Positions 7,887 to 16,256 of a stretch of 56,228 nt of DNA are shown piece after piece. Source of the stretch: Verrucomicrobiota bacterium (lineage in GTDB: Bacteria; Verrucomicrobiota; Verrucomicrobiia; Verrucomicrobiales; Akkermansiaceae); the NCBI GenBank assembly GCA_004293445.1, contig RDYP01000014.1:1-56228 (forward strand). The letters run 5' to 3'. How positions within the stretch are numbered: the first letter of the stretch is position 1; each line of letters starts with the position of its first letter. Under the pieces are notes generated by a model, which was not told the DNA's origin, searched no databases, and saw only the letters and a list, made by a program, of their open reading frames with translations. The translations under genes were made by a program, and so were the position numbers.

Positions 7887-9887
7887 ATGAATGATCTTAT
7901 CGCCAGTCTCGGGGATGGTACGGAGTCGCTTCGGGAGCGGGCAGAAGCTCCGTCGTGCTTCACTCGTTCGGACATCGAAGGCCTTGGAGCGGAGGAAATC
8001 GAACAGCTGGTTTACCAGTTACAGACGCATCAGACGGAGTTGCGGTTGCAGAACGAGGAGCTGCGTCGCTCCCATGGTGAGTTGCTTCGTTCGCGGGATC
8101 GTTTCAGCGAGTTGTATGACGGCGCGCCTGCCGCGTATGTGATCTTGGACGGTGAGGGACGGATCCTCGAGGCGAATCGAACGGCTGCCATGATGTTTGG
8201 CTGCGAGAGTGGAGTATTGCGCGATAGTCGCTTGGCTCGATTCGTTGTTGGCGATTCTCAGGATATCGTCCACCGGCACCTGTGCGAGGTCTTCGGAGCG
8301 GAGGGTCCTCGCGACTGCGAATTGTTCCTTCGTCGGACGGACGGGCATGTCTTCGCGGCGAGGATGGAGAGCCGGTGTTCGGTTGCGCGTGGGGAATCCG
8401 CTGGGTCCTGTTGGAGTGTGATCGTCGACATCTCTGCGCGGAAGCGCTCGGAGCAAAAGCTGCGGCAGCTGAATGAGACGCTCGAGCAAAGAGTGGCCCA
8501 GCAGACGCAGGAAGTGCTCCTGCTCAGCGTGGCGGTATCGCATTTGGCGGAGGGCGTCGTGATCACCGGGAGCGATTTGAGTTGGCCCGGGCCGTCGATT
8601 GTTTTCGTGAATCCTGCCATGTGCCGCATCACGGGCTACACCGCTGCCGAGCTGATTGGCGGAACGCCGCGGATCCTCCAAGGGCCCACCACCGACCGGG
8701 CGGTCTTCGCGAAGATGCTGGCAGAACTGGCTGCGAATCGTTCGTGCCAGCTCGAACTGGTCAATTACCGGAAGGATGGAAGCCCGTATCCTGCGGAGAT
8801 GTTCATCACTCCGATGTTCGATTCCGAGGGGCGCCATACCCACTACGTTTCCATCCATCGCGACATTACCGAGCGCAAACGCGCCGAGGACGCATTGACC
8901 AGTTTGGGGCGCATCATCGAAGATTCACGGAACGAGATTTATATCTTCGATGCCTCAACCCTGAAATTTCTCCAAGTAAATCGCGGAGGACGCGAGAACC
9001 TCGGTTACTCCATGGAGGAGCTGCGCCGGCTGACGCCCCTGGATATCGAGCCCTCGTTCGATCGTGCGAGCTTTGACGCGCTGGTCGAACCCTTGCGTTC
9101 GGGAAAGGCGCTCAAGCTCGACTTTGAAACCCGCCATCGCCGCAAGGACGGCAGTTTCTATCATGTCGAAGTTGCCCTGCAGATGGCCGATTACCGCGGT
9201 TGTCCGAGTTTCGTAGCCATCGTGCTGGACACCAGTCTCCGTCGCGAATTGGAGCAGGAAGTCGTCAAGGCATCGGAGGAAGAACGGCAGCGGATCGCCC
9301 ACGATTTGCACGACGATTTGGGATCCTTGCTGACCGGCCTGAAACTTCGCATCGAGGCGGTGGCCCAGGGGCTTGCCGAAAGCATGGGTGGCCCCATCGA
9401 AGGCTGCGGTCTGATTTTGGAAACGGTGCGCGATGCGATCACGCGCACGCGTCAGATCGCGCGAGGGTTGCGGCCGGTGGGCAATGACCCTGAGGATTTG
9501 ATGGGCGCGCTGCGGGGGTTGGCCACGCGAACGGAGGAGTCAAGCGGCATCATCTGCCGTTTTCAATGTCCTGGCCCGGTCTTGGTGGCGGATTCCCATG
9601 CTTCGAACCATCTTTTCCGGATCGCGCAAGAGGCGGTGAACAACGCGGTGAAGCACGCCGGTGGCTCGTGGATTGTCGTTTCGCTGCGGGACGAGGCGGG
9701 TGCCTTCGAGCTGGAGGTGTTGGACGATGGCCGTGGCTTTGACGTTCATGGGGACCATGCGGGGCTGGGTTTGCACATCATGAATTACCGCGCTTCGGCG
9801 ATGAAAGCTTCGCTGCGGATAGGTAGAGCCGCCCGGGGCGGAACTTCGGTCCGCTGCATGGTGCCGAAGGCGGCAACCAAAGCTTGA
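7887..9887 (+). CDS. Triple-PAS sensor histidine kinase, HisKA_3 (NarX/DevS-like)
   Basis: This 666-residue protein has a short coiled-coil (about 35-70), then PAS domains at roughly 73-185, 210-335 and 340-455. A HisKA_3 dimerisation domain follows with 'EEERQRIAHDLHDDLG' and phosphoacceptor His472. The C-terminal HATPase domain has the N-box 'EAVNNAVKHAGG' and G-box 'DDGRGFD' and 'GLGLHIMNYRA'. The second PAS has the 'GGTPRILQGPTTD' signature, related to LOV/PAS domains but with Pro-Arg where the photoactive Cys would be. It is therefore probably not a blue-light LOV. No membrane segment is visible, so it senses a cytosolic signal such as a redox state, gas or small molecule. HisKA_3 kinases act on NarL-type regulators, and one lies 1.9 kb away at 5324. 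Confidence 0.95.
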   Translation: MNDLIASLGDGTESLRERAEAPSCFTRSDIEGLGAEEIEQLVYQLQTHQTELRLQNEELRRSHGELLRSRDRFSELYDGAPAAYVILDGEGRILEANRTAAMMFGCESGVLRDSRLARFVVGDSQDIVHRHLCEVFGAEGPRDCELFLRRTDGHVFAARMESRCSVARGESAGSCWSVIVDISARKRSEQKLRQLNETLEQRVAQQTQEVLLLSVAVSHLAEGVVITGSDLSWPGPSIVFVNPAMCRITGYTAAELIGGTPRILQGPTTDRAVFAKMLAELAANRSCQLELVNYRKDGSPYPAEMFITPMFDSEGRHTHYVSIHRDITERKRAEDALTSLGRIIEDSRNEIYIFDASTLKFLQVNRGGRENLGYSMEELRRLTPLDIEPSFDRASFDALVEPLRSGKALKLDFETRHRRKDGSFYHVEVALQMADYRGCPSFVAIVLDTSLRRELEQEVVKASEEERQRIAHDLHDDLGSLLTGLKLRIEAVAQGLAESMGGPIEGCGLILETVRDAITRTRQIARGLRPVGNDPEDLMGALRGLATRTEESSGIICRFQCPGPVLVADSHASNHLFRIAQEAVNNAVKHAGGSWIVVSLRDEAGAFELEVLDDGRGFDVHGDHAGLGLHIMNYRASAMKASLRIGRAARGGTSVRCMVPKAATKA

Positions 9888-9934
9888 AGCCAGTATTTTC
9901 TTAGGTCGTCAACAACGGCGCTGCATCGATTTGT

Positions 9935-10180
9935 TCATGCGTGGGAGTCGCTTTCGGGGAGGTCGGTCGATGCCTCGATGCTCATCAGTTCCAGCAGTTC
10001 GATGAAGGCATCGAGGATGCCCGATGAACGTCGTGGATTTCCGCGGAACTCCCGTGCGTGGGATGCGAGACGGACGATCTTGGGATCGAGCTGCTGGCGT
10101 GGTTTTTTCCTGCGTGGCGTTTTGATGTGCCGATCTGAAACAGGTTGCTGATTGGCGAGGAGGTTCGTTCCGGTTTTCAT
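9935..10180 (-). CDS. Hypothetical basic protein, 81 aa
   Basis: The ATG at 10180 opens a frame giving a Lys/Arg-rich N-terminal half (KTPRRKKPRQQLDPKIVRLA) and an acidic, helical C-terminal half (ILDAFIELLELMS). It has plausible codon use and sits downstream of hsp20 on the same strand, beyond that gene's terminator. I recognise no family. It could be a small stress-associated protein or a chance frame. Confidence 0.4.
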   Translation of the reverse strand: MKTGTNLLANQQPVSDRHIKTPRRKKPRQQLDPKIVRLASHAREFRGNPRRSSGILDAFIELLELMSIEASTDLPESDSHA

Positions 10181-10213
10181 GGCATGAGCGCTGGTGTGTT
10201 GGGGAGATTCCCG

Positions 10214-10246
10214 AAAAACCGCGGCGCGTGGGGGGGCGCGCCGCGG
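10214..10246 (-). terminator. Rho-independent terminator of hsp20
   Basis: A 10-bp perfect stem, CCGCGGCGCG at 10219-10228 with 10237-10246, has an 8-nt G-rich loop and is followed on the minus strand by TTTTT. It lies 70 bp after the hsp20 stop. Confidence 0.85.
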
Positions 10247-10315
10247 TCCATGGGGGGGAGATTCGGACGACCAAGTCCGAAGGCTATGGCAGGGAGCGAT
10301 GCTCCGGAAAGGGGT

Positions 10316-10777
10316 TCAGCTGACTTTGATTTCCTGGCGGCTTTGTTTGCGACCAGGAGTTTTCGGGAGATGAAGCGTTAGTACGCCATCGTGGTAATTG
10401 GCATCGATCTTTGCCGGATCGATCTCCTCGGGAAGCTGGAAGCTTCTCACGTATCTTCCGTAACTGCGTTCGACGCGGTGATAGCGTTTTTTGTGCTCCT
10501 CTTTTTCGCGGTGGCGTTCGCCTTCGATGACGAGCGATCCGTCTTCCATGAAGACCTTCACCTGTTCTTTCGGCACGTCGGGAAGATCGGCCGTGATGGT
10601 GAATTCGTTGTCGTCTTCTGCGATGTCGACTTCGGGAACCCAGTCGGCTTCAGGCAGGGCGTTGTCGAATACGGAGCCGTTGGCACCGGATTTCAGGAAC
10701 AGCGATCGAGTGCGGTTCTGAAGGTCTTCGAGTTCCTTGAACGGATTCCATTTGGTGATGGCGGTAGTCAGGTTCAT
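10316..10777 (-). CDS. Hsp20/alpha-crystallin small heat-shock protein
   Basis: This 153-residue ATP-independent chaperone holds unfolding proteins in soluble oligomers. The alpha-crystallin domain runs from about residue 50 ('VPEVDIAEDDNEFTITADL') to 'GVLTLHLPK' near 138. It has the conserved 'DGSLVIEGER' strand and a short basic C-terminal tail that supports oligomerisation. The N-terminus (MNLTTAITKWNPFKELEDLQN) is typical of bacterial class A Hsp20. It is transcribed alone, with its own terminator, close to the stress-type two-component module. No CIRCE element was found upstream. Confidence 0.95.
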   Translation of the reverse strand: MNLTTAITKWNPFKELEDLQNRTRSLFLKSGANGSVFDNALPEADWVPEVDIAEDDNEFTITADLPDVPKEQVKVFMEDGSLVIEGERHREKEEHKKRYHRVERSYGRYVRSFQLPEEIDPAKIDANYHDGVLTLHLPKTPGRKQSRQEIKVS

Positions 10778-11094
10778 GAGGTGATGGTGTTGCGTTTAGT
10801 GCAGCTCCATCATGCCGCTTTTCGGGACTCCGTATATTCGGTGAGATCAGCAGACTTGCACGGTGATTGGCGCGGACTTCAGGTACGGGAAAAATGTACG
10901 GGTGAAGTTAAGTATCTGAGTGAATGAAAGATGCTGAAAAAGTTTTCTATCAAAAAGAACACGCATCTCTTTGCAAATCATCCGCATGAATGAGCTTTTG
11001 GCTAGGATCGGGCGCGATTCCTCGTGGGATTCGCCGCACTTTCCCGTCACGGTTTGCGGTATCGCGCCTTCCCGCCGGATCGACGTGTCGTGAG
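10778..11094. other. 317-bp relatively AT-rich intergenic region upstream of hsp20
   Basis: The segment 10855-10985 is clearly more AT-rich than its surroundings and should contain the hsp20 promoter (minus strand). No coding frame, terminator or RNA was recognised. Confidence 0.4.
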
Positions 11095-11607
11095 CTAGGC
11101 ATCGATTTTGCCGACCTCGCGTCGGATTTTCGCGAGGTCGACTCTTTCCAGATACTGCCGGATGTTCGGAAAGAGGTCAGCATGGTGGCCGTGCCGGGGG
11201 TCGAGCAGCTCGGCGATGGCTCGGTCCCGTGACCAGCCTTGGATGACCATGCGGTACATCGCAATGACCACGCCGGTTCGATCCGATCCGTGAAAGCAAT
11301 GCACGAGCAGCGGTTTTTCGGCGGCGATCATGATGCGCAGCGCGGCGACGATTTCCTCATCGCGGATGCTTCCCGCCGTCATGCGAACGTGGTGCCGCTT
11401 GAGCGGTGCGGCTTCCTCCTTGTCGGAGTGCCAGCGACGTAGGCAGAGGACTTCACCGATGCCCTTTTCACGGAGTTCGTGGAACTCGTGGCGCGTGGGT
11501 TGGGAAGAACGCCATATCCGGGAATCGACCTGATGCAGCCGGTCCGGGCCCGCCGCGCAGGAGGCGAGTAGCAGGGCGGCTAGGAGAATGGTGGTGTTTT
11601 CTCCCAT
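11095..11607 (-). CDS. Lipoprotein dual-specificity/tyrosine-type phosphatase
   Basis: This 170-residue protein has the Cys-based phosphatase signature 'HCFHGSDRTG' (nucleophile C104, Arg110) and the upstream 'RSSQPT' and 'LRRWHSDKEE' segments seen in bacterial dual-specificity-like phosphatases. The N-terminus (TTILLAALLLASCAAG) is a lipoprotein signal with lipobox LASC and acyl-accepting Cys17, so the enzyme should be anchored in the cell envelope. It is the last gene of an mgtE-kinase-phosphatase operon, 10 bp after the kinase. Its substrate may be a phosphoprotein, phosphoinositol-like or nucleotide compound. Because the phosphatase is exported and the kinase is not, they need not share a substrate. 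Confidence 0.85.
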   Translation of the reverse strand: MGENTTILLAALLLASCAAGPDRLHQVDSRIWRSSQPTRHEFHELREKGIGEVLCLRRWHSDKEEAAPLKRHHVRMTAGSIRDEEIVAALRIMIAAEKPLLVHCFHGSDRTGVVIAMYRMVIQGWSRDRAIAELLDPRHGHHADLFPNIRQYLERVDLAKIRREVGKIDA

Positions 11608-11617
11608 GATGGGGGTT

Positions 11618-12004
11618 TTACGCGGGAGCGGGTAGGATTTCCGCGAGTTCGAAATCGATCACACAGAAGCGTCCGCTGCGCGGGTCGTAGGTGATGTTCC
11701 GCGGTTCGGCGTCGAGGTGGCGTATGCCGTACTGGCGTTCGAGGTCGGCGAAGAGGCGATCGGCGCGCTCTTTGCTGATCGTCGTGGCGGCTTGGCCGCA
11801 GTTGGTGGTGACGAGATAGAGTTCGTCGGGGTGTTCTTCGAGGAGGCGGGGGACGTTGGGGCAGCCGCGTTCTTCGAGGGTCTTGAGCACCGCCACCTCG
11901 TTGGAGTAGCGTTGGAGGGCGTCGCTGCCGCGGAATCGCTTGTGGACACGGCCAGTCCAGTCGAGGCGGACGTGCGCGCGGATCCCGTCCTTGAGGTTTT
12001 TCAT
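11618..12004 (-). CDS. Minimal RIO/BUD32-like kinase, 128 aa
   Basis: This very small protein carries the essential kinase landmarks in order. A candidate ATP-binding Lys22 (VHKRF), helix-C Glu36 (NEVAVLKTLE), catalytic loop 'HLDAEPRN' with D98 and N103, and metal-binding 'DFE' at 117-119 in 'FCVIDFELAEI' are all visible. HxDxxxxN plus DFE resembles atypical RIO/BUD32 or aminoglycoside-kinase-type folds rather than Hanks kinases. At 128 residues it lacks most of a C-lobe and the glycine loop is not obvious. Its ATG overlaps the mgtE stop by 4 bp, and the phosphatase starts 10 bp downstream. Activity is inferred from the motifs. It could be a lipopolysaccharide-core-type kinase relative. Confidence 0.7.
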   Translation of the reverse strand: MKNLKDGIRAHVRLDWTGRVHKRFRGSDALQRYSNEVAVLKTLEERGCPNVPRLLEEHPDELYLVTTNCGQAATTISKERADRLFADLERQYGIRHLDAEPRNITYDPRSGRFCVIDFELAEILPAPA

Positions 12005-13398
12005 AGTCCAAGGATCGCGCGGGCGACGGTGAAGTAAATGAGCATCCCCGAGACATCGACGATGGCGGCGATGGCTGGTGCGGAGACCACGGCGGGATCG
12101 AGGCGAACGGCGCGGGCGCCGAGGGGAAGCAGCGAGCCGAGGAAGGTGGCGGAGGTGACCTGTGTGGTGAGGGCGACGGCGACGGCGATGGCGACCTTTG
12201 CGAGGGTCATACCGGCTGGCAGATCGAAGTGGAAGAAGGGGAGGAGGACCACGGTGAACAAGGCCATGCAGCTACCGAGGAGGAGGCCGAGAAAGAGGCC
12301 GGTACGAAGTTCCCGCCATGCGACCTGCCAAGTCGCGTCGTGGTCGATTTCGCCGAGGGACATGGCGCGAATGACCATGGTCGATGCCTGTCCACCGGTA
12401 TTGCCACCGGCTGCGACGACCATGGGGAGGAAGAGGGCGAGAAGAAAGACCTCACTGAGGATGCTGCCGAAGCGCATCATCACGTAGCCGGAGAGGATGG
12501 AAACGAAGGCCAGTCCGGTCAGCCAGCCCGCGCGGCGTCGGAACTGGGTGAGGATGGTGGTGTTGAGGTAGGTTTCTTCAGACTGCTCGCCGCCGATACC
12601 GGCAATTTTCTCGATGTCTTCAGTACTCTCTTCCTGCATGATCTCCATCGCGTCGTCGTGGGTGATCAGACCGAGGAGATGGTCGAATTCATCCACCACC
12701 GGCAGTGCGATGAGGTCGTATTTGAGAAGCATGTTCGCTGCTTCTTCTTGGTCGGCGGTGGCGAGTACGCGCTCGGGGCCGATCTCCCGCATGATGTCTC
12801 GCACCGGGGTGTCCCAGGTGTTGAAAGCGAGGTCGCGGAAGCGAAGTTTGCCGATCAGGCGGCCTTTTTGGTCGACGACGAAGATACGGCTCAGGGTTTC
12901 GGTCGATTCCTGGCTGCGGCGCAGCATGTCGACGGCCTGTTTGACGGTCTGGTTTGCGAAGACCCGGCCGATGCGCGTGGTCATGCGTCCGCCCGCGGTG
13001 TCGTGCTCGTATTTCAGCAGGGAGCGGGTCAGCTCCTCGTCCTCGGGGCCGAGTAGGCCAAGAAAGCGCAGGCGTGCCTCTTCCCCCACGTCTTGGAGGA
13101 TGTCGACGCGGTCGTCGTCGGAAAGTTCGCGGAAGAGAATTTTCAGTTCGGAGGGACTGAACGCGTCGAGCGCTTCCTCGATCAGAGAGTCGGGGAGTTC
13201 GACGAGCATGTCGGCCGCCTTCGCCGGGCCGATGGTTTTGAGAAAGAGGTGGTGCTTTTCCTCGTCGAGCTCCTGGTAGGCTTGGGCGAGGTCGGCGTAG
13301 TGCATTTCCTCGGCCAGCGCGCTGACGGCGCTGCGGTCCTCGGCCTCGATCGCGCGCATCAGCTCGTCGAGTGGGGGCGTGGCTTCGTCGTCCGGCAT
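12001..13398 (-). CDS. mgtE: MgtE magnesium transporter
   Basis: This 465-residue inner-membrane Mg2+ channel has an N-terminal superhelical MgtE_N domain (about 1-130), two CBS domains (about 135-255, 'GRMTTRIGRVFANQTVKQAV' and the following repeat), a plug helix, and five membrane helices from about 290. These include the conserved pore segment 'ALFLPMVVAAGGNTGGQAST'. I place the start at the ATG at 13398 (MPDDEATPP); the longer frame runs towards the SNF2 gene and looks random. Only 68 bp separate it from that gene, leaving no room for an Mg2+ riboswitch. It leads an operon with the mini-kinase and phosphatase genes. Confidence 0.95.
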   Translation of the reverse strand: MPDDEATPPLDELMRAIEAEDRSAVSALAEEMHYADLAQAYQELDEEKHHLFLKTIGPAKAADMLVELPDSLIEEALDAFSPSELKILFRELSDDDRVDILQDVGEEARLRFLGLLGPEDEELTRSLLKYEHDTAGGRMTTRIGRVFANQTVKQAVDMLRRSQESTETLSRIFVVDQKGRLIGKLRFRDLAFNTWDTPVRDIMREIGPERVLATADQEEAANMLLKYDLIALPVVDEFDHLLGLITHDDAMEIMQEESTEDIEKIAGIGGEQSEETYLNTTILTQFRRRAGWLTGLAFVSILSGYVMMRFGSILSEVFLLALFLPMVVAAGGNTGGQASTMVIRAMSLGEIDHDATWQVAWRELRTGLFLGLLLGSCMALFTVVLLPFFHFDLPAGMTLAKVAIAVAVALTTQVTSATFLGSLLPLGARAVRLDPAVVSAPAIAAIVDVSGMLIYFTVARAILGL

Positions 13399-13466
13399 GG
13401 GGCGGATTGTAGGGCGCTGGAGCGGCGCGCCAAGAGCGGAGAGGCGCGGACTTGCAGGGAAATGGC

Positions 13467-16256
13467 TCACCCCAGCGGCGCGAGCAGGGCGGACAGCGTG
13501 CTTTCATCCGGCGCGGCGGCGCGGGCGGCGTCGGCGAGGAGGCTGTCGGCGAGCTGGCTTTTCTTGGCCTGGAGCTGGTGGATGCGTTCCTCGACGGTGC
13601 CCTGGCAGATGAGCTTGTGGACGAAGACCGGCTGGGTCTGGCCAATGCGGTAGGCGCGGTCGGTGGCCTGGGCTTCGGCGGCGGGGTTCCACCAGGGGTC
13701 GTAGTGGATGACGGTGTCGGCGGCGGTGAGGTTGAGGCCGGTGCCGCCGGCCTTGAGGGAGATCAGGAAGACGGGGAACTCGCCGGTCTGGAACTTCTCG
13801 ACCAGCTCGCCGCGGTTCTTCGATTCGCCGGTGAGTTTCAAGTACGGCGTCTTTCGTAGCTGGAGGAGTTGCTCGATGATCTCCAGCATCGAGGTGAACT
13901 GCGAGAAGATCAGGATGCGGCGGCCTTCCTCGATCAGCGTCTCCAGCAGGTCTGCGAGGTAGTCGAGCTTGGCCGAGCCGGCGGCGTCGGCTTCGATCTT
14001 CGATTCGCCTTCGAACTTCAGCAGCTTTGGCTCGCAGCAGATCTGGCGGAGCTTGAGCAGGGCTTCGAGAAAGACCATGCGAGAGCCTTCGAGGCCCTTG
14101 ATCGCGATCGATTGGCGGACCCGCTTGTCCATCGTGGCGCGGACGGTTTCGTAGAGGTCCTTCTGCGCGGTGTTGAGCTCGACCGGGTGGATGAGGATGG
14201 TTTTCGGCGGCAGTTCCTTGGCGACCTCGGTCTTGTTGCGACGGAGGATGAGCGGGGCGACGCGGGCCTTCAGCGCGAGGCGGCGGTCCTCGTCGCCGTC
14301 CTTTTCGATCGGGTTGCGGAAGCGGCGGTTGAAGTCCTCCTGGCCGCCGAGGAAACCGGGCATGAGGAACTTCATCAGGCTCCACAGCTCGCCGAGGTGG
14401 TTCTCGACCGGCGTGCCGGAAAGGCAGAGGCGGTGGCGGGCATCGAGCTGGCAGACGGCCTGCGCGACCTTGGCGGCGGGGTTTTTCACGTACTGCGCCT
14501 CGTCGAGGACGGCGAGGTGGAAGCGGTGGCCTTTCAAGGCATCGATGTCGCGCTGGACCAAGGCGTAGGAGGTCAGGACGAGGTCGGCGTAGGGGATCGA
14601 GCGGAAGTATTTTTTCCGCTGCGGTCCGTCCAACATGAGGATGCGAAGAGACGGCGCGAATTTCTGCGCTTCGGCGCGCCAGTTCGGGACCACGCTGGTG
14701 GGTGCGATGACGAGGGTGGGCTTGTCTTGTGAACGGCCGCTGTCCTTCTCGGCCAAAATGTGGGTGATGGTTTGCAGGGTTTTTCCGAGGCCCATGTCGT
14801 CGGCGAGGATGCCGTGAAGTTCGTGTCGGGCGAGGAACTGCATCCAGTGAAAGCCGGTGGTCTGGTATTCGCGAAGCCGGGCCTGGATGCCGACGGGCTG
14901 GGGAATCTTCTCGATGCCGGCGAAGTTGGAGAGCTTCGCGGCGAGTTCGGCGAGGCGTTCGGGGGCCTGGATGCCGAGTTCCTCGGAGGTCGCGATGGCG
15001 GCGGCGTCGAGCGGGTGGAGCTTGAGCTTGGATCCCTTGAAGCGGCGTGGATCAATGAGGGCGGCAAGCTGTTTGAGAATGCGGCGGATGCGGGCGGCGG
15101 GCAGGCGCAGGGCGCGGCCGTCTTCGAGGTGGTGGAGAAAATGGCCGTCGGCGGGGAATTCAAGCGACGACTCCATCGCGCCTTTTTCTAACAGCTGGGC
15201 GAGGATCGGGAGCAGATCGAGCTGTTTCCCGCCGACATCGAAGCCGACCGAGAGGTGGAACCAGCCGGAGCCGTCGTCTTCGAGTTGATAGACGAAGCCG
15301 TCGGGATCGAGGTCGATGATTTCGTGTCCGACCTCGGGCGCGAAGGTGACGGTCCAGTCCTGGCTTTCGAGGATGGGTGCTCCGGTGGCGCGGAGCCAGG
15401 GCCAGAACTCGGCGAGATTGCCGTGGGCGGGATTGGGGAACCAGAGTACTGCCGCGCCGCTGGATGGACGATTGGCGATGGGCGATGGACGATTGCGGGA
15501 TTCGAGGCCGAGGAGGAAGCGGTACTGGGAGTGGCCGGAAAGGCTCGCGAGGCCTGCTTGTTGGAGGGCCATGATGGCATTCATCTCGGCGGCGACGTCG
15601 CGGCGGAGAACGAGCGGGCCCTGCGGGGTATCGATGTGGAGTTCGCGCGGACCGGGAATACCGCCGAGTGGGATACGATGTTCGCCGTAGATGGCGAGCG
15701 GGCGGGCGACAACCCAGTCGCCGAGGTCGGGAATCTTGAGGGCTTGCAGAAGAAGTCGGACGACCTTCGAGCCGGTCTCCTCGCGAACGACGTCGAGGTG
15801 GAAAGTCGGTCGGAGTTCGAGGTGGGGAAGGTCGGCCGGATCCTTGGAAGCGTCGCTTCTCGTGCCCGACAAGGCGGTCGAAGCGCTGCGGATCGGCTTG
15901 CCTTCGAGCAGGCGCGGAAGGTTCTTCGGTTTGGCGGCTTCTTCCAGCAAGGCGGCTGCGTGAGGGCAGAAGCTGCGGACCTCGCAGGAGCAACTGCTTT
16001 CGAAGTCCCAGCTTTCGCCAGCGGGCCAGAGGGAGATTTCGCAGGTTTCGCCCACGATTTCGGCCCGGAGGGTGAAGCTTTCCTCGTCCGGGCGGTCCGC
16101 AACGAGTTCGCGGACTTTGGCCCGCAGTTTGTGGCCGGCTTGCAGGCAATCCTCGTCGAAGCGCTCTTGCCAGAGCTCGTGGTCGAAGAAGGCATGGATG
16201 TCGGGTGAGCTGTTCAAACGGGCATGTATGATTGAGGGCGCGTGGGCGGAAGGCAA
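13467..16256 (-). CDS. SWIM-domain SNF2/Rad54-type helicase-like ATPase
   Basis: This 929-residue DNA translocase has a SWIM zinc-binding motif near residues 89-99 ('SCSCEVRSFCPHAAALL'). It is followed by the bacterial SNF2 spacer domain, then the SNF2 ATPase core: Walker A 'ADDMGLGKT', DEAQ box 'LAVLDEAQYVKNP', 'LCLSGTPVENHLGEL'. The helicase C-lobe has 'ILIFSQFTSMLEII', 'SLKAGGTGLNLT' and 'ATDRAYRIGQ'. The start is uncertain: no ATG is available near the N-terminus, and TTG codons at 16256 or 16217 are possible. Either way the 5' end overlaps the start of divergent tilS. A heptamer repeat is embedded in frame around residue 257. It probably remodels DNA-protein complexes; its partner is unknown. 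Confidence 0.92.
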   Translation of the reverse strand: MPSAHAPSIIHARLNSSPDIHAFFDHELWQERFDEDCLQAGHKLRAKVRELVADRPDEESFTLRAEIVGETCEISLWPAGESWDFESSCSCEVRSFCPHAAALLEEAAKPKNLPRLLEGKPIRSASTALSGTRSDASKDPADLPHLELRPTFHLDVVREETGSKVVRLLLQALKIPDLGDWVVARPLAIYGEHRIPLGGIPGPRELHIDTPQGPLVLRRDVAAEMNAIMALQQAGLASLSGHSQYRFLLGLESRNRPSPIANRPSSGAAVLWFPNPAHGNLAEFWPWLRATGAPILESQDWTVTFAPEVGHEIIDLDPDGFVYQLEDDGSGWFHLSVGFDVGGKQLDLLPILAQLLEKGAMESSLEFPADGHFLHHLEDGRALRLPAARIRRILKQLAALIDPRRFKGSKLKLHPLDAAAIATSEELGIQAPERLAELAAKLSNFAGIEKIPQPVGIQARLREYQTTGFHWMQFLARHELHGILADDMGLGKTLQTITHILAEKDSGRSQDKPTLVIAPTSVVPNWRAEAQKFAPSLRILMLDGPQRKKYFRSIPYADLVLTSYALVQRDIDALKGHRFHLAVLDEAQYVKNPAAKVAQAVCQLDARHRLCLSGTPVENHLGELWSLMKFLMPGFLGGQEDFNRRFRNPIEKDGDEDRRLALKARVAPLILRRNKTEVAKELPPKTILIHPVELNTAQKDLYETVRATMDKRVRQSIAIKGLEGSRMVFLEALLKLRQICCEPKLLKFEGESKIEADAAGSAKLDYLADLLETLIEEGRRILIFSQFTSMLEIIEQLLQLRKTPYLKLTGESKNRGELVEKFQTGEFPVFLISLKAGGTGLNLTAADTVIHYDPWWNPAAEAQATDRAYRIGQTQPVFVHKLICQGTVEERIHQLQAKKSQLADSLLADAARAAAPDESTLSALLAPLG
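15463..15497. repeat. Five tandem copies of a 7-bp repeat (GATKGVC-like) inside the SNF2 gene
   Basis: The plus strand reads GATGGAC, GATTGGC, GATGGGC, GATGGAC, GATTGCG in direct succession. On the coding strand this gives a low-complexity NRPSPIANRPSS segment interrupting the protein between 'GLES' and 'SGAAVLWFPNP'. It resembles the short tandem heptamers dispersed in some bacterial genomes. Confidence 0.8.

Noticed and set aside
7489-7894. Open frames of 80-130 codons on both strands upstream of the histidine kinase
   Set aside because: No similarity, odd composition, mutually overlapping; best explained as intergenic sequence.
13399-13466. Possible Mg2+ riboswitch upstream of mgtE
   Set aside because: Only 68 bp separate mgtE from the SNF2 stop codon, too short for an M-box or similar element, and no structure was seen.
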